NCBI GenBank assembly: GCA_949358305.1
Contig: OX442323.1
Coordinates: forward strand, 6,450,001 to 6,514,000
Length of the DNA: 64,000 bases
Direction of reading: 5' to 3'
Origin: Strigamia acuminata
Lineage: Eukaryota > Arthropoda > Chilopoda > Geophilomorpha > Linotaeniidae
Shown here: piece after piece, positions 47,939 through 57,901 of the stretch
Layout of the letters: every line of letters begins with the position of its first letter
Position numbering within the stretch: the first letter of the stretch is position 1
Translations under genes and position numbers: made by a program
Notes under the pieces: model-generated
Told to the model about the DNA's origin: nothing
Database searches by the model: none
Seen by the model: the letters and a program-made list of their open reading frames with translations, nothing else

Positions 47939-49182
47939 GAACTGATCCGTTGGCGGTTTGTAAGGCAATCAGTCAATATTCAGCACTCACCTTGATATAG
48001 GCAGTGTAGTAAGGTGGGCGGGAATTATTAAATCCCCTGATCCTTTATTTTTCATTCACCCCTCCCACCTAACATGCATAAACAGTTACTGGAAGAGAGG
48101 AAGAGAGCTGGGTATGTGTTCCCATGGTATTGGTCATTGTGGTCAGTGCCAATTTGCTGTAATTAGTAATTAGGCGTGAAAAGTAAACACTATTAAATTT
48201 TTTTTTTATTTTGAAATTTTGGATGAATAAAGTGTATAATTTTTATATTTAATTTGTGTTTAAATTGATTAGATTTATTGGATTTCTCGGATTTTTTGGT
48301 TTTATTGGTGTTGAATGTATAGAATTTCATAGAAACAAATGTGTGTCTTGATTTTTGACTTTATTTTGGTGGAATGGAAGAATTAATGCCAAGGTTTTGA
48401 CCTTTTAGTTGCTTGGGAAAAAATGTGGAATAAGTTACAAAGTTTAAGGGGAAAATTGTAACTGATATATTATTTTTTTTAAGTCTAAGTTTACAGAATT
48501 ATCTGGTTGACATTTACACAAAACAGGAATCAACATGGGTGTCTTCATGCCTAAAATATCGAATTTTAGTGTCAATTTACTACTGGGGCATAAAGAGTTT
48601 CTATTTTTCTGGTTAAATTCAACGGATTTCCGCCATTATTATTTTTGTCTAGACTTTTTGGCATAATAGAAGTGTAGGCTCATGAAATTTCCATGAAAAA
48701 GCACGTCGGAACAATAATATTTGTGGTTTTTCAACCTGTTGTGATGAAATTCAATGCACAAATTGTTTTCTGTTTGTTTTATTTTATTTTTATTTTAGAA
48801 ATAAATAAAAATAAATTTAAGCCTAAACGAAAACCCGCCAAAAATTTACATCCGGGTTTTTACGAGGGTTTATATCATTTTCCAGGAAACATGATGTCGA
48901 TAAATCTTTCGCTAAAAAGCTTTGAATATTTTATCTTTCGCAGAATTTAATTTCCACCAGAAAAAAAAAATTCCGACAAATGAAAAAAAATCTTTCTCCA
49001 AACTCATTTTTTAAATCCCTGCATAAACAAGAAATCTAAAGTCCAAGACGTGACAAAATTCCTCGCACAATCGACACCATTAGTGCCAAGAAATCCCGTC
49101 GTCGGCGCCCCGCACCAATCCTGATTAATTAATGGCGGCGCCTGATGCACAAACAAAATTCCTATAGCTTTACCCCGAAAAA
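47939..49182. other. Intergenic region
   Basis: Divergent flanks of the peptide gene (minus) and thioredoxin (plus). A short frame at 48693-48950 has no support. Nothing else recognised. Confidence 0.4.
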
Positions 49183-49705
49183 ATGCAGAATTTTATCCGA
49201 AACGCGACCCAATTCATAACGAAAACACCAAAAACCAATTTTATCCACACGAGTTCAGTTTTCCGAGACATTTTCACAGTACAGGACACCGCAGACTTCA
49301 AAAAACGAGTTCTACAGAGCGACACACCAGTCCTAGTTGATTTCTACGCGGAGTAAACAAACCAAATAAACTCAAATTAAATCGATTTTAACTCAATTTT
49401 ATTGTATTTTTAGTTGGTGCGCACCATGTAAGAACCTCGGCCCACGTTTGGAGCACGTAGTTTCATCTCACGGAACGAAATTACACCTTGCGAAGGTCAA
49501 TGTGGACAACCACACCGACTTAGCAATGGAATATGATGTAATAATTCGATTTATCGTATTTATTCGGTCTAAACGATGTTTGTTGCAGGTGACGGCTGTT
49601 CCCGCAGTTGTGGGGATGAAAAAAGGCGTGATAATTGATCGATTTATCGGTTTACAAGACGACGACAAACTACAGTGCTTTGTGAAGCGAGTTATGAGTA
49701 AATAA
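49183..49705 (+). CDS. Mitochondrial thioredoxin (Trx2-like)
   Basis: Exons 49183-49352, 49414-49537 and 49589-49705 join in phase to 136 aa. A basic, Asn/Thr-rich N-terminal extension (FIRNATQFITKTPKTNF) resembles a mitochondrial targeting sequence. The fold follows, with PVLVDFYADWCAPCK, KVNVDNHTDLAMEYDVTAVP and GLQDDDKLQCFV. The redox pair is in WCAPC rather than the usual WCGPC. The cis-proline is present in TAVPAVV. Thioredoxin 2 reduces disulfides in the matrix, chiefly recycling peroxiredoxin. Only 169 bp separate it from the next gene on the same strand. Confidence 0.93.
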
Positions 49706-49874
49706 GGTCTTCCAATTAAACACTAGTCGTAATAATTTAGAGCAAACATGTGATAATACTTTGTATAAGCGTGAAATAAATTCAGTTGTGTGTTGGTTCG
49801 ATAGATTTGTTTATTTAATTCAAAGTTTGGGAGTTTTGTCACACGATGGCGCTACGGTAGCGAAGAATTTTATC

Positions 49875-51798
49875 ATGCCTACTGCTACGCGGCGTAAACG
49901 GAATTCTAATAATTCGACTAAGAAGGAAAAAGACGAGCCGATTCCTGGCAAAACGTAAAGAAAACATGTTAAATTTAATTACGCGATGTTGATTTTGATA
50001 TAAAATGATGTTTTTGCAGTAAAAATGACAAAAAGGAACCACTTGTGTCATGGCGGAAACTACTAGGACGCTTCTTGTTCGCCGGTTTGATCCTCGGCGT
50101 AATTTATTTCTCGTCGTTCAAGAAACCAATAAATGAAATCATATTCGCCGCACAAGGAGAAAATATCGACCGACGGTCGCATCGGGTCACGTGTTCGCCC
50201 GATTACGACAACGAGAAACATTTAATGAGTAAATTTTGACATTTTGTCGATGAAAATTTAAGTAATTGTCAAATTTGCAGGTTGTTTGCCGAAAATATGT
50301 GGGCGAGTTGTGACGGACACGTTAATAACTCACGACGAGGCTAAACAACTGCTGAAATTAGCGAAAAAGGGTTTTTCCTACGGAGAATCCGACGGAGGAG
50401 TAAAATGGAATTCGAATTAAAAAATCGCCGCCATTTTGATGTCGGTGATTAAATTTTATTTTCAGGCGTCTATTTTGGATTTACACTCAGGTGCTCTATC
50501 AATGGGGCGTAATTTTGTAAATATATACAAGTAAATGGTGTTTTTTTATACAGGAAACGTAATATTTAATCGTTGAACTCGTTGCAGAAACCCGGAATAT
50601 TCGAAATCCTTCACCGAGGAAGATTTTAAGGCTTATAGGTGAAATAAAATTGACTTTTTTTGAGTAATTAGTGTGAATATTAATCGGTTTGAATGTTTAG
50701 GAGTGTGAAAACGAAGATTCAGAACACTGTGTCGATGGAATTCGGAGCTATGCCAAATGATCTCTATCCAACTCATCCGACATTTTTCTCACGGATCACG
50801 CCAAAGGCAGCTAAAACGATTCACGATGAATATTGGCACCCACACGTCGATAAGGTGTAATTTTTTTTTCTAATTTAAAATTAAGGATTTATGCGGCCAG
50901 ACGTAGGAATGCGTCACAAATTAAAGTTGAATTTGTGACGAAAATTGATTTTTTTGGGATTTTATTAGAATTTTTGAAGTAAAAGTAATCTTTTTGGAGG
51001 TTTTACTTGAATTTTTGTAATAACAGTGATATTTTTGGGGGTTTAACGTGAATTTTTGAATTAAAAATGATATTTTTGGGGGTTTTACGTGAATTTTTGA
51101 ATTAAAAATGATATTTTTGGGGGTTTTACGTGAATTTTTGAATTAAAAATGATATTTTTGGGGGTTTTACGTGAATTTTTGAATTAAAAATGATATTTTT
51201 GGGGGTTTTACGTGAATTTTTGAATTAAAAATGATATTTTTGGAAGTTTTACTTGAATTTTTGTAATAAAAGTGATTTTTTGGGGGGTTTTACTACAATT
51301 TTTGAAGTAAAAATGATATTTTTAGGGTTTTACGTGAAGTTTTGAGGGAAAAAAAAGAAAAACTGAGGTATAAAATTGAATTTTTGAGAGGAGAAATGAA
51401 AATGTGATGTATAAAATTGAATATTTGGGATATAAGCTTGAATTAATCCTTTTGTTTACTTGTTAATTATAGGAGACGTACCAATCATTTCATTACACCA
51501 CGCTGCTGTATTTGTCAAATTACGGAGTAACTTTCGCCGGTGGTCAATTTGTATTTATTGATAAAAATATAAATGCTACGATCGAACCAAGACTAGGTAA
51601 AAAATATAAAATAAAAAATTATTGCTTTTATTTATTTATTTATTTAATTTTTTTTTTCTAGGACGACTTTCCATGTTTACTTCGGGCTCGGAGAACCTTC
51701 ACTATGTTGAAAAAGTGACCAGTGGAGAACGTTTTGCTTTAACGATATCATTCACGTGTGATAAAAAATATGCAATTTCCGAGATTGGACCAAAATAA
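49875..51798 (+). CDS. OGFOD3: 2-oxoglutarate and Fe(II)-dependent oxygenase domain-containing protein 3
   Basis: Eight exons (49875-49954, 50020-50228, 50281-50399, 50466-50530, 50588-50638, 50701-50854, 51473-51596, 51662-51798) give 312 aa, close to the human length. A Lys-rich cytosolic N-terminus is followed by one membrane anchor (LFAGLILGVIYF) and a luminal prolyl-4-hydroxylase-like domain. Iron ligands are in HPHVDK (HxD) and the distal His of GSENLHYVEKV; the Arg in GERFALTI should bind 2-oxoglutarate. Other family motifs: SPDYDNEKHLM, LDLHSGALSMGRNFVNIY, HPTFFSRI, TLLYLSNYG. The substrate is unknown. The stop lies 217 bp from the convergent RAP1 copy. Confidence 0.94.
50955..51345. 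repeat. 41-bp minisatellite in OGFOD3 intron 6
   Basis: About eight copies of a 41-bp unit (GATATTTTTGGGGGTTTTAC plus GTGAATTTTTGAATTAAAAAT). A degenerate part of the same array recurs at 53450-53690, marking a duplication boundary. Confidence 0.9.
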
Positions 51799-52014
51799 AG
51801 TTCACTTTTTTATTGTTAAACCAAACGAGGCCATTTCAGTTGATATTTATGGCGAAAGGAAACAATTCAAATACAACTTGCCGAATTATTTTTCCACAGC
51901 AAAAAATCGCCGGCAACTTTAATGAGAGAATAAATAATATATATTAATTGGTTATTACAAAAATAAGAAAAGGAATAATTTTTTGAATACACAAAATCGC
52001 TTATTTGGTATTAT

Positions 52015-53315
52015 TTACGGAAATTTATATCCGATTTCTTCAAGAAACAACCTCGGAAAGAGTCGGGCAGTTGTTATTTTATCCTTAATTCGCAGCTCCA
52101 AATCGGACGATTCTGACTCGTTTCTCGTTTCTACGTTGCATTCTTTGGACGCTGTCGAACGTAATTCGATTTTTGGCGATTTTGATTCGATTTTTGGAGA
52201 TTTTGATTCGATTTTTGGCGATTTTGATTCGATTTTTGGCGATTTTGGTTCGATTTTTGGCGATTCGGTTACGATTTCCTCTTTTATTTCGTCAATATCG
52301 TCCGAAATGTCAGTCGACGAATCGTGTTCGATGCACATGAAACCTATTAAATGAAAATTTTAGATAAATAAGAAATTGTTGAGTTTATTTGATTTATAAT
52401 ACTTAATAAGCGTCGTAAGCATTCCTTGTATTTGTTTTCTATTTTGTATTTCTTGGTGTTGTGCAGTATGTGTTTAAAAAAGCGTTCTTTCGTTGACTGG
52501 CACGTCCTATTCACGATCTACGTTTTGATTTAGAATTTAAATGAAATCTGATTAATGTCATTAATTAAATTAAATTCACTTTTTTCGCTTCGAGTTTTTG
52601 CCAGAATTGGTTACCGCCGAGCGAATGAAATTCGTTTTTATCGAGAACGTAATGAATGAGTTTGAAGTCTTCGTCGGCAGAATACAATCGTGGTTGTTTT
52701 CGTTTCAGACTCGGTAGTCGGCCAGTTTTCACTCTGAGTTTCAAAATAAAGTCAAACCTCGTTATAACGAACCGCAATATAACGAATTTTTCGTTATAAC
52801 AAATACTTAAAAATGGCTTGGTTGGTGGGTTGGCCATGTTTACAAAATTTTGACATAACGAACTTTCGTTATAACGAACCGATTTTTCGAATCCCTTGCG
52901 ATTCGTTATAACGAGGCTGTACAAAGCTGGAATTCGACATTTACTTGTAACTATCAATCGGGATTTTCTTATTTTGTTCTACACAGTCCCAAATCCATTT
53001 GGAATAAACACAATTGTCGGTGTTTACGATGGTTCCGGGCGTCACCAGTCTGAAATAAACGAAGTAAGTGTTAATTATGACTATCAAATCGGTTTTACCT
53101 AATGGTGCCACGAGTCGGTTTAGACGTAATCCTTGCTCCGCCGTGCTTGTTTTAAACAGAAAATATAAAAATTAATATAAAAAAGGATGAAATTGCGGTT
53201 TGTTTACCTCGACGACGGGTTTTAGCTTTTCCCTTTCTTTGCAGGGATGCATCGAGAATCGCATCGGATTTCCTCCGTCGAAAAACAAGTAGGAGCTGTG
53301 TTGATACTTGTCCAT
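52015..53315 (-). CDS. Short RAP1 paralogue (in-frame deleted tandem copy)
   Basis: Minus-strand exons 53208-53315, 53099-53145, 52945-53049, 52580-52733, 52403-52517 and 52015-52343 join in phase to 285 aa with no stop; an in-frame ATG at 53342 could add nine residues. It keeps the BRCT-like N-terminus (HSSYLFFDGGNPMRFSM, HGGARITSK, YSKWIWDCVEQNKKI), one Myb/SANT domain (LYSADEDFKLIHYVLDKNEF), the SPKIESK repeats and the last residues LFLEEIGYKFP. Compared with the full gene, the first Myb region is lost by fusion of exons 4 and 6, and most of the acidic region and C-terminal domain by fusion of exons 8 and 11, both in frame. A conserved Trp of the Myb recognition helix is Cys here (RTCQS). 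It is either a functional truncated RAP1 or a young pseudogene that happens to stay open. Confidence 0.75.
52750..52920. mobile_element. pogo-type MITE in short RAP1 intron
   Basis: Inverted ends AGTCAAACCTCGTTATAACG and the complement of CGTTATAACGAGGCTGTA enclose about 130 bp of TTCGTTATAACGAA-rich sequence, related to 1997-2180. At the orthologous place in the other copy (56264-56282) only the two outer ends remain. Confidence 0.75.
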
Positions 53316-53997
53316 TTTCGATAAATAATTCCTTCGACTCATGTTAAAGTGATTAAAATTCAAACGTTCAAATTCCGCACCGCCATGACTTTTGTCTAGA
53401 GCGCCATCTGACAACGAAACTCAATGTTTTCATTTCACATTTTTGTAATAAATTTTTGTAATAACACTACTGATATTTTTTGGGGATTTACGTGAATTTT
53501 TGTAAAAAAGTGATTTGTTGGGGGATTTACTAAAGGTTTTTGCAGTAAAAATAATATTTTTGGGGGTTTTACCTAAATTTTTGTAATAAAAGTGATTTTT
53601 TGGGGGGTTTTACTAGAATTTTTGAAGTAAAAATGATATTTTTAGAGTTTTACTTGAATTTTTGAGGGAAAAAAAATGAAAATCTAAGGTATAAAATTGA
53701 ATTTTTGAGAGGAGAAATGAAAATGTGATGTATAAGATTGAACATTTGGGATATAAGCTTGAATTAATCCTTTTGTTAACCTAACCAAAGATAAACGAGA
53801 CCACTTCAGTTTATATTTATGGCGAAAGGAAACAATTCAAATACAATTTGCTGAATTATTTTTCCACAGTAAAAAATCGCCGGCAAATTCAATGACACAA
53901 GAAATTCATGTGAAAAATAATATATTTTAATTTGTTATTACAAAAATAAGAAAAGAAATAATTTTTTAAATACTCAAAATCGCTTATTTGGTATTAT

Positions 53998-56683
53998 TTA
54001 TGGAAATTTATATCCAATTTCTTCGAATAACAACTTCCGGTCGAAATCGTAGAGTTCCAGCAACTGCCATGTTTGGTTCTCGGTCATACTGAACAAAACA
54101 CTCAAAGTCTGCAGAAAAAAATGCAATTTAAAAAACAAAAACATTACCAACATATTCAATTAAAAGCCGCACTTGAATTGCAGCCCCGGCTATTATTCTA
54201 GGGCGATTAAACCGAAACAAAACGAACATAAAATGCTTTTTATCCAAATACATACTTTTATATTTCGGTCAACTTCGCCTAAATCTTGTTCGCCGATCCG
54301 TTCTAGTTGTTCGGCGATTTTGAAGATTTCCTCAGTCTCCTGGACACTGGGTTTGGAACGACCATTCATAAGTTCAACCACTACAAGTTAGTTTGTTAAA
54401 GCGCTTTCTCCTCTCCAGTTTTTCATCTCCTTAATTACCTCTCGCCGCTTTCTTCACCAACTGTTTTTGAACCAATTTTTCCCTCGGATTCCGCGGGCAC
54501 TTGGAAAACCGTTTACACTTCAAATCCGCTTCGGTTGGCGTCGAACGTTTGCGTTTTCCCGAATAATCGTCGTCTTTAACGATCGCTTCGTCGCTTTGAA
54601 TCGCTGCATTCGTCGGTCGTTCTAAAAACAAGAAAAATGACACATTCAACGACACTAGGATCGAAACATCGGCCATTTTGGTTCACATTTTTACCCGACA
54701 AAGCGAGACGCATCAAATTCTTAACGGTATTGGCAAATTCTTCTTCGCAGACCCCATCCGTTTCGATTTCGTCCTCGTCCACACCGGATTCTTCTTCTTC
54801 GAACGATTTAACGCACCTGGCGAGTATTTCATCGAGATCTACATCCGGTTGATCCTGCAGCTTCGACGAACTTTCCTCGTACAACGAAATCTGTAACCTC
54901 GGAACCCCAAATTCATCCGGAACGTAATTTATCACGACCAAATTCTCGTTTTCGTCCCTCTTCGGTGTATCTTCGGCGCCGATCTCCGCTTTGCCGGGCG
55001 CCGAGTTTCCGATTTCGGGGGATTTAGAAGTTTCTAAAATCTCTTTCTCGGTTGCGGGTAATGGCGGCGCATTTTGAATGTCGTCTCCCGCTTGGGACTC
55101 GTCGGTTTCCTCCATTCGCAGCTCCAAATCGGACGATTCCGACTCGTTTCTCGCTTCTACGTTGCATTCTTTGGACGCTGCCGAGCGTAGTTCGATTTTT
55201 GGCGATTTTGATTCGATTTTTGGCGATTTTGACTCGATTTTTGGCGATTTTGACTCGATTTTTGGCGATTCGGATTCGATTTCCTCTTCTATTTCGTCAA
55301 TTTCGTCCGAAATGTCAGTCGACGAATCGTGTTCGATGCACATGTAACCTATTAAATGAAAATTTTAGATAAATAAGAAATTGTTGAGTTTATTTGATTT
55401 ATAATACTTAATAAGCGTCGTAAGCATTCCTTGTATTTGTTTTCTATTTTGTATTTCTTGGTGTTGTGCAGTACGTGTTTTAAAAAGCGTTCTTTCGTTG
55501 ACTGCCACGTCCTATTCACGATCTGTTTTGTGTTTTGATTTAGAATTTAAATTTAATCTGATTAATTTAATTAATTAAATTAAATTCACCTTTTTCGCTT
55601 CGAGTTTTTTCCAGAATAAGTTTCCGCCGATCGACTGAAATTCGTCTTCGTCGAGAACGTAATGAATGAGTTTGAAGTCTTCGTCGGCGGAATACAATCG
55701 TGTTTGTTTTCGTTTCAGACTCACTTCGGAACCACTTGGACTCGGAGTGAGTAAGGCAGTTTTTTTATTATCCTTTATTTTCCTAAAATTAAAAAAACAA
55801 AAATTTTTTAAAGTAATTTTTTTAAATTCAATTATTTTTGCTTATAAAAATTTACATCCGTCTAAAATAATCCATTTTTTCTTTCGACAGATTATACGAA
55901 TCGATGTTTTCGAAAATTTGTTTGTTAAATCGTTCCTTTAACGATTGCCACGACCGACCTTTGCAAATCTGAAACGAATAAGCAAAAAAAAAATTAAAAA
56001 AAAATTAAAATTAAATTTTTTGTTATATGATATTTACGTTTGCTCTCTCCATTGTCTGCCACATGGAGCGCGCCTTCATCTCGTCGAGTCGCCGGTTGTC
56101 GTACAAATAGTTGATAATCGCTAAATCATGCTCAGGTAGATATTCCTTTCTCATTCCTTTCGGTGACCTTTTCTTTTCGCTTTTCGATGGTACCGAAGTT
56201 TCATTATCCTCAAAATCACTGATGTCGGACGCAACCTGTTGTTTCACTCTGAGTTTAAAAATAAAGTCAAACCTCGACTGTACAAAGCTGTAATTCGATA
56301 TTTACTTGTAACTATCAATCGGGATTTTCTTATTTTGTTCTACACAGTCCCAAATCCACTTGGAATAAACGCAATTGTCGGTGTTTACGATGGTTCCGGG
56401 CGTCACCAGTCTGAAATAAACGATGTAAGTGTTAATTATGACTATCAAATCGGTTTCGTGTTTTACCTAATGGTGCCACGAGTTGATTTAGACGTAATCG
56501 TTGCTCCCCCGTGCTTGTTTTATACAGAAAACACAAAAATTAGTACAAAAAAATATGAAATTGCGATTTGTTTACCTCGACGACGGGTTTTAGTTTTTCT
56601 CTTTCGTCGCAGGGACGCATCGAGAATCGCATCGGATTTCCTCCGTCGAAAAACAAGTAGGAGCTGTGATTATACACGTCCAT
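53998..56683 (-). CDS. Rap1: Telomeric protein RAP1 (TERF2IP-like)
   Basis: Eleven minus-strand exons give 654 aa: 56576-56683, 56467-56513, 56306-56410, 56038-56248, 55856-55968, 55590-55782, 55408-55522, 54695-55348, 54439-54621, 54256-54380 and 53998-54108. The N-terminal BRCT-like module (SSYLFFDGGNPMRFSM, WIWDCVEQNKKIPIDSYK) spans residues 1-87. Myb 1 is at about 118-185 (LPEHDLAIINYLYD, RSWQSLKERF) and Myb 2 at about 224-295 (LYSADEDFKLIHYVLDED, RTWQSTKERFLKHV). Four SPKIESK-type heptads (about 316-345), an acidic stretch, a basic KRKRS segment and a C-terminal RCT-like domain (SVLFSMTENQTWQLLELYDF) follow. RAP1 joins the shelterin complex through TRF2 in vertebrates and also regulates transcription; the partner here is unknown. 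Confidence 0.88.
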
Positions 56684-57082
56684 TTTCGATAAATAATTCC
56701 TTTGATTTGTGTTGAAGCGAGTGTGGAAGCGATCAAAACTCAAAAGTTCAAATCCCGCACCGCCATGATTATTGTCTAGAGCGCCATCTGACGACGAAAC
56801 TTCAATATTTTCATTTCAGATCTCGCGTCGAGTCAGTATTTTTCGGTACATATATTTTTCAAAAATGTTAAAGGACTTTCGAATAAAATTGAAAACACGT
56901 TTTAATTTTATAAATTATGTATTATTTGTGTCGTAATCGTAAAAACAGTGCTGTCTTTTTTATTTCACATGATTACATCATACAACGTCGGCCATGGTGA
57001 AGACAACGGCCGCCATTTTCGAAATCTTCGAACTGAATTCGTAAGTAATTTAATTTAATATTTTGAGCAAACAAGGACATCA
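56684..57082. other. RAP1 5' flank and unassigned spliced exon
   Basis: Divergent region. On the plus strand, ATGGTGAAGACAACGGCCGC at about 56995 ends in a good donor (AATTC|GTAAGT); joined to an acceptor at about 57452 it soon meets a stop, so it is more likely a 5' UTR exon or a non-coding RNA. Confidence 0.35.
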
Positions 57083-57333
57083 ATGGGCTGTAGTTCACTT
57101 CTGCCCCAATGTTCGCCATTGTTAGGTTGCTTTGATTTCATTTGTTTGTGTTGTGTGTGGTTGTTTTTGGTTCGGTTAGGTCAGGTTAGGTCAGGTTAGG
57201 TTAGGTTTAGATCTACCTAACCTGACCTAACCTAACCGAAAACAACCACACACAACACAAACAAATGAAATCAAAGCAACCTAACCTAACCTAACAATGG
57301 CAAACATTGGGGCAGAAGTGAACTACAACCCAT
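57083..57333. mobile_element. Foldback element with TTAGG-like arms
   Basis: A near-perfect inverted repeat of about 251 bp with arms of about 115-120 bp and a very short centre (TTTAGATCT). Ends are ATGGGCTGTAGTTCACTTC and the complement of GAAGTGAACTACAACCCAT. The inner arms consist of GGTTAGGTCAGGTTAGG repeats, similar to arthropod telomeric TTAGG/TCAGG. It has no coding capacity. Confidence 0.85.
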
Positions 57334-57901
57334 CAATGGCTTTCCTAAAATCGACGGAAACGTTTTGCTAGTGCAAAGAAATATTTTTTTTATATATAAA
57401 TCTTCAATCTGCTTTTTAAAAAAAAATAATTTAATGTTTTTCCATTGTAGTTTGTTCAGCGTCGACGACCGAGCGTAACAAAAGGAACAACAACTCAATT
57501 TCGAATGCAATAAACATCGTTCAGTGACGACCACAACAAAAGAAATACAAAAACTCAATTTCGAACACAACAAACATTGATCAGAGACGAGCCATCGAAG
57601 TGCACAACAAGAAAAAACTAAATTTTGAACTAAATATAAGAAGAACATCCAAAGGTAGCAAATCACGATTTTCTTTTATACAAATCAATTTAATTCTAAA
57701 TAACTGGGTTACAATGCTCACGCATTTGATTGTTAATATCGATCGCCCAAGCAAATAATTACAGGAAATAATTAAAGCAAAAATAACAACAACACAAAGT
57801 CCCCATAGTAATTTATGAAAACAAAACTAATCACACTTGAAAAAAAATCAATAAAAGATTGTTTACATTTGTTTTGTTTATCACAATCCAAAGTGGCAGC
57901 A
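57334..57901. other. Spacer, probable 5' region of the polycystin-like gene
   Basis: Includes two imperfect copies of a segment with AACTCAATTTCGAA and CAACAAAC near 57490 and 57555. No coding exon recognised. Confidence 0.35.

Larger units (their letters stand above)
51340..53420. repeat. Tandem segmental duplication, unit 1 (OGFOD3 3' end plus short RAP1 copy)
   Basis: Corresponds to 53690-56800. Both units start with GAATTTTTGAGAGGAGAAAT (51384 and 53700), share GATATAAGCTTGAATTAATC, TATTTATGGCGAAAGGAAAC and the RAP1 exons, and end near the GCGCCATCTGAC motif (53400 and 56783). OGFOD3 exons 7-8 are present only in unit 1. RAP1 parts are deleted only in unit 1. Confidence 0.85.

Noticed and set aside
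48693-48950. 85-aa plus-strand frame with a hydrophobic start
   Set aside because: No splice context, promoter or recognisable motif; composition is typical of random AT-rich sequence.
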